Below are positions 37,541 to 48,357 of a stretch of DNA of 64,000 nucleotides, in pieces. The position numbers were made by a program, and so were the translations under genes. The stretch is from Azadirachta indica (Eukaryota; Streptophyta; Magnoliopsida; Sapindales; Meliaceae). The stretch is from positions 9,065,871-9,129,870 of the forward strand of contig CM040451.1 of the NCBI GenBank assembly GCA_022749755.1. Direction: 5' to 3'. Numbering within the stretch: position 1 is the first letter of the stretch; each line of letters begins with the position of its first letter. The notes beneath the pieces are model-generated. The model was not told the DNA's origin, did not search any database, and saw only the letters and a program-made list of their open reading frames with translations.

Positions 37541-38299
37541 TAGCTACTGTTTTTATTATTCTAAACTTTTCTTTCTTTCTTCTTTCTGATATGCATAAAC
37601 TTGAATGTTATCTTGGTTTGTTTTAAATTCGAACATGTGGTTTGAACTTTGTTGGATTGGTTATTACTTTGGGGTACTTTTGTTGAGCGCTTCCATTTTA
37701 GCTTGATATACTATTTGTCTTTATTTGTTATATGATTCCCACTGAGCTTTCTGTTTATTTACTTACACATGTTGATTTTATGAGTATGATATTTTAATAG
37801 GAAATATCATTTGGTAGAAATAATAGATGGATTTACTTGATCTAAGTTATCCAATCTGATTTAGTGTTCTCCTTGACTTAGGGTTAACATCCTGCCAATA
37901 GTAGGCGATACTAGTAACAACTTCATAATAATAATATATTGTGGCATAAACGAAATAAAGTTTAATAAAGATAATATTATGTACTAACATGGCGAAATGA
38001 AATGGAGGACAATAAACAACTTGATAAGGCGAACATCAATTTATCATTGAGTAGAAACATGACATCTCAATTATTATAGAACAATAACTTTTCTTCCAAG
38101 GTGATGCTTTCCTTCAAAATGCTCACACGAGAGAAAGCAGAGGAATAATACACCATGAGGCTTTCAGCTGTACATACAAAAGGAGTATAATCACTAAGAA
38201 TCTTGGATAAACTGTAAAGTAGAGATAAAATAAGCTTTTACTGGGATCTATACTCAGGTGGGATCATGGGTAGTACTTCTTCAGTTGGTTGGTATTCCT

Positions 38300-39250
38300 T
38301 GGTCGTTTCACCAGGCATTCATCGGGGTAAGCTAGTCTGTACACTATGGCTTTAATAACCTTTGTAATACAAAAAGGCCCTTCCTAGGTTTCAGAAAGCT
38401 TAACCTCCCTCTTTAAGTCTGAAGATCACCTTCCTTAATACTAAGTTCCTTTTCTTAAAGTTCCGGGGTTTAACTTTGGTGTTATAGTGCTTGGCGATCT
38501 TTCTCTGATATGCTGCCATCTTAACCTGGGCTTAGTCCCTCTTTTCTTCCAATAAATCTAGAGCAATATCAAGCTGGGATACATTACTGACTTCGTCGAA
38601 ATGAAGGGTTCTAAGCGTGGGCATGCTTTTCTCAACAAGGATTACTGTCTCGGTTTCGAAAGATAAAGAGTACGGGGTTTATCTTGTGGTCGTCTTGAAG
38701 GTAGTGTGGTAAGCTCATAATATTTCTGGAAGTTCATTAACCCATGCTTTTTTCTTACTACACAACTTTCTTTTGAACAAGTCCTTAATGACCTTGTTTA
38801 TAACCTTTATTTGCCCATTAGATTGTGGGTAAGTGGGCGAGGTGTAATGGTTCTCGATTTTCTAAGTTTCACAAAAACTTATGAATTTCTTGTTGCCGAA
38901 TTATCTCCCATTATCAGTAATTATCACTCGCGGGACTCCGAAGCAGTAAATGATGGACTTCCACATGAAGTTGGTATTTTCTTCTTCATGATCTTGGTTA
39001 AGGGTTCTACCTTTGCCCATTTTATAAAGTAGTCCACTGCCACTATAGAGAACTTGGCTTACCCCTGACCTGTTTAGAAAGGTCCAATCAAGTCGATCTC
39101 TCACTAAACGAAAAGGACAAGGTAAGGTTAGTGTTGTTAAATTCTCTGGTGGAATTAGGATTATCTTGCATGTCTTTGACAGGTGGGGCAGGTTTGTGAG
39201 ATGACCTGAGAGTCTTCCTGTATAATTGGCCAATAATATTCTTAACATAA
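38300..39250 (-). pseudogene. Integrase remnant of the gypsy element
   Basis: The open piece 38901-39248 ends CFGVPRVIITDNGR, the integrase core block with the second catalytic Asp. It is preceded by degenerate text of the zinc-binding and core region. Integrase-like sequence continues leftward to about 38300 with many stops. Confidence 0.65.
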
Positions 39251-40183
39251 AGCCTTGTAGGCTAGTGACCTTCCCCTAGAGTGATTTCCACAAGCTCTCT
39301 CATGGATTTTCCTCAGGACGTAATCGGCTTCATCTGTATAAAGACAACTCTAGTAGGGCACGGTGAAACTTCATTTGTATAACACACCCTTAACAATGCA
39401 ATAACGAGCTGCAAGATATTTGAGCTTTCTTGCTGCCTCTTTGTCTTTGGAGAGACATCCTTCCTCCAAATATTTGATAATGAGGTTCATTCACCATGGA
39501 GTACTTAAGATATAGTGGATTGCCTTAGCATTCTCTTCTATAGATGACCTGAGCAGAACCTCAATTAGTATAGTATCACGTAAAGGAGTGTCAGCTAGAG
39601 AAGCCAACCTTGACAACATGTCAGCTTTATAATGCTTTTCCCTTGAAATTTGTTATAACTTAACCTGTTTAAACTGCCTTATCAACTCCTTGGCCTTCCT
39701 CAGATAGGCTACCATATTATCCTTTTTTGCCTGATATTCATCATTAACCTGGTGCACGATGAGTTAGGAATCACTGTTCACCTTTAACCGCTAAGCTCTT
39801 AAGCTCTTTGCCATCTTGAGTTCAGCAATCAATCCTCATATTCGACCTCATTATTAGAGGTTTTAAACTCGAATCTCAATGTATAGCTTACTTCAACCCC
39901 GTATAGGCTGGTAATTATTATCCCAACTTCACTCCCCTATAAGCTAGATGACTCGTCCATGTGGAGAATTCATGGGGAGTTGATCTCAATTTCTTTGCCC
40001 TTACCTGGGTTCATGTCCACATCTGAGCTTTCTGTGTCAGGAGTGAACTCAGCTATACAAAGTCAGTTAGGGCTTGTCCCTTAATTCCACTTCGTGGGCG
40101 GTAATGAATATCGAACTCTTCGTAAGCTTCCTGTACTCTCCAGCTTGTGTAAGATTTGTCTAAGAGAGAAATCAATTATCACA

Positions 40184-41090
40184 CTAATTGAGTGGGTCTG
40201 AAAGTACGGCTTCAGCTTTCGCGACGACACAACCAATGCCAACACAAGTTGTTTTTACTTGGGATACTCTCATTTCTGCATCAGTCAGTGTCTTACTAGT
40301 GTAGTCCACTGGTTTCTGCAACCCTTTTTCCTCTTCTCGGGTGAGAACCAAGCTCACCGCAATTGCAGACACTACTAGATACATTAACAAGTTATCTCCC
40401 ACTTGAGGCTTAGTTAGGATCGATGGGTTAGCTAAATAAGCCTTCAATTCCTGAAAAGCAATTTTACAATCTTACTTTATTGCTGCCTTTTAACCCTTTT
40501 TATGGCCTGGAAAAAAGGGTGATATCGATCCGTGCACTTAGACACGAACTGACTTAGTGCGCTGACTCTCCTTACTAAGCTCTGTATTTCCTTGGTTATT
40601 CGAGGTGATCTCATGTACAAGATAGCCTGAATCTTTTTCGAATTAGCCTCTATCCCTCTTTGGTGGACCATGTAACCCAGAAATTTCCCTGCTGCCACCT
40701 CGAAAGTGCACTTTTCCAGGTTGAGTTTTATACCATACTTTCTCAGCATATCGAATGTCTCCTTGAGGTGGGACACGTGGCTAGTTATCTTCATCGACTT
40801 GGTAATTATGTCATCAACATAGATTTTTATAGTCTTACTGATCTATTCTTTGAAAAGCTTGTTTACCAGGCGTTGATATATGACCCTCGCATTTTTCAAG
40901 TTGAAAGGCATTACCGTATAGCAATAAAGTCCTTTGTTTGTGATAAAGGAGGTTCCCTCTTCATTCAGGGCTTACATCATATCACTGCTACCCTAGGCGA
41001 ACACATCCGAATAATCAGTGAGAAACTTTATCAAGGATGTCTTATCATCCGAGATGAGCTGGGATCCTACTTTAACTATCTTTGCTAGAT
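40184..41090 (-). pseudogene. Reverse transcriptase / RNase H remnant of the gypsy element
   Basis: The minus frame reads VMPFNLKNARVIYQRLVNK, then a TAG stop, then the catalytic block IYVDDIITKSM (YVDD at 40810-40821, intact). FLGYMVHQRGIEANSKKI follows in 40477-40794. A second open piece (40184-40447) carries the RNase H start (AVSLVLTREEE, then PVDYTSKTLTDAE). The stop and frame breaks disable it. Confidence 0.8.
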
Positions 41091-41250
41091 CATTCTGATA
41101 AATCTAAACTGCTCCCAACTACTCCATGAGCTCACCTTGCTACTCAACTTTGGCTATTCTAAGGTCAATGATAGAAACCCGATGACATTTCCCAACTGAG
41201 GTGGCATAACACCTCTTCGCAGCTAGTTGGTCCCCTTTGACAACCCCGAC

Positions 41251-41679
41251 CTAGTCACCTACGGGAAACTTCAACTTTACATGGTATGTGGAGACGACTT
41301 TTTTAGTTGCCATAATGAATGGTCTTCCCAAGATTACATTGTAGGAGTTTAGGTGGTCTACAACTACGAAATCAACCATGGTGATTAGTTGAGGAAGGTC
41401 TTTTCTAATAATTACCGATAAAATGATGCTGCTACACAGCAATAGTTGGTCTCCAGTGAACCAGCTAAGTAGGGTGTTAACCTGCTACATTTTTATTGAA
41501 CTCAAGCCTAACTTGTTGAATGCTTTTTTAAACAGTATATTCATTGAGCTTTCTATATCAATAAGGATACGGGCTATATCCTTATTGGCAATTCTCATCG
41601 TGGTGATCAGGTCATCATCATGAGGGTACATTACATCTTGAATGTCTTTTTCGGTGAACATGATGGGTGTGGAGACCAC
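41251..41679 (-). pseudogene. Aspartic protease remnant of the gypsy element
   Basis: Two open pieces (41485-41679 and 41251-41442). The first has ILIDIESSMNILFKKAF, the usual VDxGSSxDILF site with the glycine lost. The second has SYNVILGRPFIMATK, the typical YNxILGRPxL block downstream of the active site. It is not functional as printed. Confidence 0.7.
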
Positions 41680-41910
41680 TTTATATAGTTTCGAAGTCCT
41701 CTACGTAAAGTAAACTTCTTGGTAGCGTCGGGCTAGGGTAAAACTTCTAGCATAAGCTTTCCTCTCCTGATTGGAGTCCCCTATTAAGGTGGGCCCTCCT
41801 GAGATTGTGCTAACAAAGTCTCGACCCTTGGTTATTTGGGGTCCCAGTTGTTATGGGTTCTCTTTTGAGCTTTCTCCTGTCTGCCTGACTCTTTGAACTT
41901 TCCCTCTTAC

Positions 41911-42790
41911 CTATAGCAGAAATTCTTTCAAATATCCATTGCTGATCAAATTCTGAATCTGCTCCCTTAAATCAAAATAATCTGCTGTAGTATGTCCATA
42001 ATTTTCATAGTAGTCACAATATTTCTTGAGATTTCTTTTAGAAGGTGGGGTGGCCAACTTGGGCAAATTTGTTAAGAGGCCTTTACTTTTTATGGCGTAA
42101 AACACTTGTTCCCTAGACATATTCAAGGGATGGTAGGTTTGTACAATGGCAGATTATCTTCTTGGCAAATAAGACACTTTTCTTGGTGATAGCGGAGGTT
42201 AAAGCCTTACGACCTCTGGTCCAGACTGAGATGAACGCCTATAAGGCAAAGGCGCCCTATGTCTTTTTTGCTGACATAAGATGGATCCCTGTTGAGGAGG
42301 AACAGGCTTGGGCGGGCTAGTATCTTGCTTCTTCTTCTCTTTCCTCTTTTCACTAAGATCCTCAACCTTTTCTCTCTCTTTTTATGTTGCGCTTCTTTTT
42401 AATAGTTATTTATTTCATGGCACAATCGTATACCTCCCGATATGAGGTAGGCGGTCTTTCCTCAAAGGATATCTATAAAGGGTAGATGTGGAGGTTGTAC
42501 TAAAAGTTCCTCAAAGTTTTCAGTTCTTTGTAGACACCCATTTGCATCACCTCATTATGGTAATGCTTTACATACTCATATAACGGCTCTTGCCTTTTTT
42601 GTTTAATGTATTAGAGAGGAAGGAGCCTTGATCTGCAATGTACCCCTTAGAAATAGCGTACAAACTTGCTGGTGAAGGTAGTGAAGTCTCTTATACTTCC
42701 TGATAAAAACTTCTTGTACCATGTTTTGGCCAGCCTACTTAAGGTAGTTGGAAACACCTTGTACATTATCTCATCGGGTATTCCTTGAAC
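41911..42790 (-). pseudogene. Gag remnant of the gypsy element
   Basis: The minus frame around 42590-42770 reads FPTTLSRLAKTWYKKFLSGS followed by TTFTSKFVRYF, the Retrotrans_gag pattern. At 41911-42126 lies KKYCDYYENYGHTTADYFDL, the C-terminal gag motif (usually C-x2-H-x4-GHxT), with its first His replaced. Stops break the frame in several places. Confidence 0.7.
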
Positions 42791-43632
42791 CAACATCAAT
42801 TCTGAAAAGTTTTCACATGAGCTACCAGGTCTAACTGCCCACTGTAAGAGTCAAGCTATGGTATCTTGAGCTCTCCAAGTAATGTAGCATTTTTCACCTG
42901 ATTAGTAAGGGGTGCACTAAAGTTGCCCAAGATGTTGAGTAAGCAAGGCTCTTCCTGTTTGCTTTGAGTTACCTCATTTCTTCCTACATGACAAGCAATT
43001 ATTTTTGTAAACATTCCACATAAGAGGGTTTAAGGTTATTACCTTCTCCTTGGTGTCTTGCCATTAAGGAGTACCTCAGGTCACCATGCATAAGTCCTTT
43101 AAATTGGTTCCTTATTGCCTCAGGTCAATTGCTGGCTGTCGAGTGTCGGTCGCTGCGATGATTTCTATGTGGTTCTTGGGCACTGGTCTTCAACTAGGAT
43201 GGCCGTGGTTAAGCGCCCTACTGACTAGGGGTGGTCGGTTCCACTTGAATAGGGTTGTTCCTAGGCTGATTCCCCAATCGGTTTGCTAGATTTCGAGGCA
43301 GTGGTGGTGGTATGCATAGATTATCGCATAAATACTTCATCAGGTATTAAAAATGTGATATAGTTTTAACCAACTCTTTCACTTCGTTAGCTTTCTCGGC
43401 CTCCAAATCTCGACTAGTTGTGGCCTTCTCTTTTCCTTTCTTGTTGGGACTTTGGTTTGGTGCCTATTCATTCTGACTTTCTGCAAACTCATCCTAACCT
43501 CGATCTTGAGGCGGATGACCACTTTGACCTAACTCCTGTATAACCTCTCTTCCAGCTCCTCTCAAGGCTCTAGAGTTCGGCATTTGACTTTTTTTACAAG
43601 TGTGCAGGTTGTAGCAGGACCTTTCGTTTTAT

Positions 43633-43651
43633 GTCCTCATAGATGACGTCA
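43633..43651 (-). other. Degenerate primer-binding site of the gypsy element
   Basis: Read on the minus strand, four bases after the 5' LTR, this is TGACGTCATCTATGAGGAC. It matches the TGGCGCCGTCTGTGGGGAC signature common after 5' LTRs of plant gypsy elements (from memory) at all but five bases. All five changes are C-to-T or G-to-A. It also fixes the element's orientation. Confidence 0.5.
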
Positions 43652-43655
43652 CTGT

Positions 43656-44965
43656 TGATGTAAAAAAATATCAACCTTAGTGAGGTGGGATATTAGGTGA
43701 GCGAGTATTCGAACAGGAGATGGATGCCCAGTCAGTAGTTTGAGCTTAACTTTTTGCACATGTTCTGACTTTGTCTAAGCTCCGAGGAGTCTTTCTGAGA
43801 TGGTTCGTTGTATGTCTTTAAGTCACGAGCCAAGCTGTCATGAACCGTCCTTACCTCAAATCCTTATTATCCTTGGTTTTAAATCGAATAAATCTACAAT
43901 AGAAAACACGGTCAAAAAGGGGACGTCAGAGATTTTCTTACAAGCCCCACTCCGACGCTTAAGTTAGTACCTTGAAGGAGTGAATTTAAGGCTCGACTTA
44001 AATAGTTCAAGACGACGTACATAAAGTACCTTCATATAGAGAGGATAAAACCAACAAAAATGCATACAATAGACCCTAATGTAGGGTAGTTATGACCTAT
44101 TTATGAGATAAGAACAGTGAATAATCCATCAAATAACACTTACAATGAGTGCTTTTAAGGTTGTCTTGAGAAAAACCTATGAACAAATAAAGTCTCCTTC
44201 TTGTCTTCTAGAGTGAGAAAATGTATAGTAACTTATGTTTCTAGTGAGAGAGTAAAAAGAATGAGCCAAAACTAAGAGAAAACCCCCTGTACCTTAAGAT
44301 AAGTGTCTTTATAAATCTCACCTTTTTTGACTTGTGATTGGTTGAAAAGAGTTGCCTTAATTTTTCATATTTTTGACTTCCCATGTTTTTACCATTTAAA
44401 ACTTTATTTTAGAGCCAAAATTATAGACACGCAGTAAGATAGGATTGCTTTTCATGACCTCATCCAAAATTATATGTCACGTGGCATAATTTAATTCGAA
44501 TAGGAGATTACCTTATCTCTTAAATACATATGGCAAAATCCTATTTGTTTTTATCTGTAGTCCCCTAAATACTGACAGCATCAGGTGGGGCCTATTTTCA
44601 ACTTTTTAGGAGTTGAACTGTCTTCCTAGTTGGGTGACTATTTCAAGTAGCGTAAGGTGGTCCCTCCCAGGTGACCTGGAAATATAGGAAATTTTTTTCA
44701 CATTTTTGGAGACCGAATCCCTTGAAATTTGAGATTATTTCAGAGTGGGGTCCACTCTTTTGTTTTCTTTTTGTGGACTATTAGTTATAAGCCACATAAT
44801 ATTTTTCATGTGAACACCTTTTAAACTACTTGAAGTTGTTTCCTTAGTCAGTAGGGATTTCTCGTGAGATAGATTTTAATATGAACGGATTGTCCTATGG
44901 GTGTCAGCTAGAATGTTATGAGCTTACGTACCACCACGTGTCCAACCTATTTGTACCCCATAATA
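43656..44965 (-). repeat. 5' LTR of the gypsy element (right copy)
   Basis: Pairs with 32540-33852. Its outer terminus is decayed (TA where the left LTR has CA at the plus-strand right end). Shared landmarks include GGAGATGGATGCCCAGTCA and GCTTACGTACCACCACGTG. Confidence 0.9.
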
Positions 44966-47900
44966 ATATGTAATAAAATACTTATTCTAATTAATAAAAT
45001 ACTTATTCTTAAGTTAATTAAAATAAAGTTTTGGGCTTTTGTGTTCTTTATGTGTTAGTGTAATCATATAATAGATTTTTTAAGCTTAAATACCCTCAAG
45101 TGGGCTATGCCTAAGACATTATATTGATTTGAATCGAATTTTGAACTATCTTAATCTTTCACACCATGTCCCATAATTTGTGCCCCAAAAAATGGTTTGT
45201 GCCCACTTGTACTTTTGTATACATTACCTAGGAAAATGACATGACTTTGGATTAGATTTGGACGTGGGTCCGTGATCAATTTTCACATATCAACAAATAT
45301 TAATTGCAAACAATGATATAAAATACAATTGACATACTCTTCAACCCCATTTGAGTATACTCCTGAAGAATTTAATTTCAAAGAAAGAGAAAAATATATA
45401 CATTAATAATACAAAAATGCATGGATCATATTAATCGGCATTAATATACATGACTTTTTTTTTTACTAAATATACATCTACTAATATTACTTTAAAGGTC
45501 TATTGAAATCTAGATACATACTGTTGTAGTTCACTCCAAAGGTGTACGTATATACGGTGTGAAAATATCCCATATGCAATAGGGAAATGTCCCCACCAAA
45601 GAAGCCCTGTAATTTGCAGGACTCGAACATACTTCCTCCATTTGGAGAAACAAATACAATAGCATAACTAATATTGGAGAAATAAATATGAGTCATGTAT
45701 TTGGAAATATTCAAAAGGATATTATGTTTTTGCAAATAATCATTGCATGACTTTTATCATAATTTCTCTTATATTTTCTTGAAAATCATCTCTCCTAGTT
45801 CAAGTAATTTGTCAATTTTCCACGTAGGCATAAATGAATTTTGATTTGACACACGCATACATACAATCTTTTCTTACTAGTTATGAATTTTGGTGAATAA
45901 ATAAATCAGAACATGTTTTGTCAAATTTAAACATTTTCATTTGTTATATGAGGGACGATAATTAATTTTTTACACGACTCATATAAACACGATATGAAGT
46001 TAGTTGGTTGAAGTTCATTTAAAATAATATAATTACTAAGTAAGTCATAATAATGTGACAGAATTAATACTTGGATCAAGTACATGTTTTGACATATGAA
46101 TCCATTTGCCACGCGATCAACTATTTGAATAAGAATATATATCTAAATATATTACAAAAAAAAATTAAATTAGCGACAAAATTATTAAACGAGTCGGGTT
46201 AAGGTTTTAATTTTTGATAAAATTACTAAATGGGTCAAGTTTAGGTTAATTTAAAATATGTTATGTTTTTATTTGACATGATACAAATACGACATATTAA
46301 TCTAAATTGTGATCCCTACCTCACATAATCCCATTACTTTCATTCATTATTGAATAATAATTAATTATAGTTACCCATTTTATAACAGGCAACACACCGA
46401 ATTAGTCAATCATTTTCATTTTATAATAAATTAATCTTTGTGAAATCTAAACTTAAATTTCTTTTTATCACCATTAATTTCTAATCGCCATTCGTAAAAG
46501 AAATCTAAGGCACCATTTGTGTGGTGTGGTAAACTAAGAAGTAGAATGTTGAAATTGGGTAAACCATATCTTTATTCGTTGTTTTGCTAAAACTCAGATA
46601 TTAAAATATTAATCCTTAAAAAGGGTGATTCGTACCATTATCCTTCACTTGAAGAGTATGAGTTTAAATTTCTCTCATCTATTTAGTGGGAGCCAATTTT
46701 CTCAAAAACAAAAAATAAAATTTGTAAAGCTCTACATCTATTTAGTGGGAGCCAACTGAATTTGCATGTATATATAGTAACGCATGATTCTCTTCACATA
46801 TTCACATATTTGGGCCGCAAGATTTATGGTCCTACAAACAATGAATTAAATCTCTTGAGAGTCATCTTTTTCAATTCCTACTCACATGAAAATTTATTAC
46901 AATTCATAATATTGTAGGACCAAACAATAATGTTTAACAAAAAATGTTTGGTATATTATATCTTTCCTTAGTTGTCATGTTCCATATTTTTTTAAAAATC
47001 AGTTATGTAATAAATAGCAGACAATTGACAAATGGACTGTAGTTATTTTGAGAAGTATATATACCGACCATCAACCGTTTCATAAATTATTTGGTAATAT
47101 ATATGTTTAGTTTACAATAAGTTGCAAAAGATAAAAACAATTTAACTTTGTATAAAGTACATTTAAACATGAGGTGTGTTATAAATTTTAGTTAATGATT
47201 ATGAAATAAATATATATATAAATATTATGTATAATGGTCCGATTGTTTTTTTAAATAAAATCTAAATATAATTATTTAAGTGTATAAAAATTATTTGTTT
47301 TTAATTTTTATAATTTTTGAGATTATTTATCACCAAATTTTATGGGCCCTTAGGTTATGACACTTTAAACACATTTCAGTTCTGTTGATCCTGGCCCATT
47401 AATGTTTGGTCAACATTACAAGTACAAATTTGAGAGAGTTTTGTAGAACTCTTACGTCAACTGAACGTGTCATAACTACAAGCCTTTTATTTTTGATATA
47501 AGGTGTGTTCTATTAACTACAAGGGCTTTATCTATTGTGACTTGATAGCAATCCAAGTAAGGAAAAAAGTGAGGTGAAATGACCTCCACAAAGGAAAGTT
47601 AGGATATTTAAAATGCTCGGCTAGTAACGATATAATAATAGGCGAACACGATGCAGGTATAGATTGGGGGATCAGGATCCATCCTGGTCTCCTCCTTTTT
47701 TTACTTATAAAGAGATATTAACACTATAAAATTTTTGTTAGAATATTTTATGCACGCGGTATTATTATTATTTTTGTTCGAGTAACTGTTTAATTTAGAT
47801 ATATAAAATTTAATTTTTTAATTTAAAATATTTAAGTTGAAATTTATAATAAATAATTATTCAAATAAAAATAATGATAAATAGTATTTATAATTTTTTT

Positions 47901-48357
47901 AACAAAATTTTTAGTAATTTTTAGAATTTTTTAAATGGATGTTGTTTTCGGTAGTTAATAACGGTCGATGGTGGTAGACGGTAATAATTAACTGTTATTG
48001 TTAGTAGATAAGTAAATAATAATAATTTTTACTTTTAATTATAGGAGACATAATAAATAGATAAATTTTATTAAAATTAAATCTGAATTTTTTATTTTAA
48101 TTGTTGACATATGTCAACGTTTGCATGACATAAATAAAATTTTTTTTTTATTACAAAATTTTTATTTGCGATTTCAAATACCATACTAAACGGGATCGGT
48201 TATCTAAATGGAAGGTACTTATTGTATCTCCACCGATACAACACTTATTAACGAGGAAGTCATTGTACAGATTTAAATTATTATTAACTTTTTATGTGGT
48301 AATCATACCATTATTATTGTAGTAGTAATATAAGTAGTATCATGGGTATGCCTGAAT
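44966..48357. other. Region between the gypsy element and the right decarboxylase gene
   Basis: About 3.4 kb. The end of unit 1 (to about 47310) resembles 53215-56110. The start of unit 2 (47311-48357) resembles 25985-27364. It holds one small frame shared with unit 2 (45487-45735). I see no other gene. Confidence 0.6.
45487..45735 (-). other. Small open frame shared by both units, 82 codons, unrecognised
   Basis: The frame has a partner at 53796-53987 (63 codons). The shared part reads HNILLNISKYMTHI, then SNISYAIVFVSPNG and ESYKLQG or ESCKLQG. The homologous block next to the decarboxylase promoter (30150 region) lacks this 240-base insert. I do not recognise it. Few substitutions and no stop in either copy could simply reflect recent duplication, so a gene is not established. 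Confidence 0.25.

Larger units (their letters stand above)
32540..44965 (-). mobile_element. Decayed Ty3/gypsy LTR retrotransposon (Tat-like), 12.4 kb
   Basis: Two LTRs of about 1.3 kb flank an interior. On the minus strand, in order, lie a primer-binding site, gag, aspartic protease, reverse transcriptase/RNase H and integrase. The order PR-RT-RH-INT defines Ty3/gypsy. Many stops and frameshifts break it, so it is not autonomous. A 4-kb stretch between integrase and the 3' LTR carries coding remnants on the opposite (plus) strand, as known for Tat-lineage elements. Unit 2 has the empty site near 53210. No perfect target duplication is visible (TTTAT on the left, ATATG on the right). Confidence 0.9.
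25985..47310. repeat. Tandem duplication, unit 1 (interrupted by an LTR element)
   Basis: The flank TCACCAAATTTTATGGGCCC at about 26005 reappears at about 47331. The decarboxylase gene, its 3' flank (27150-27364 matches 48150-48357) and its 5' flank (28910-32535 matches 49903-53210) are all repeated in order. After the retrotransposon, 44970-47300 matches 53215-56110. Without the 12.4-kb insertion the unit is about 8.9 kb. Coding parts are nearly identical; flanks differ at roughly one base in twelve where I compared them. Confidence 0.9.

Noticed and set aside
33853..43655. Reading the LTR element as plus-strand oriented
   Set aside because: Gag, protease, YVDD, RNase H and integrase all read on the minus strand, and the primer-binding-site-like sequence lies beside the right LTR.
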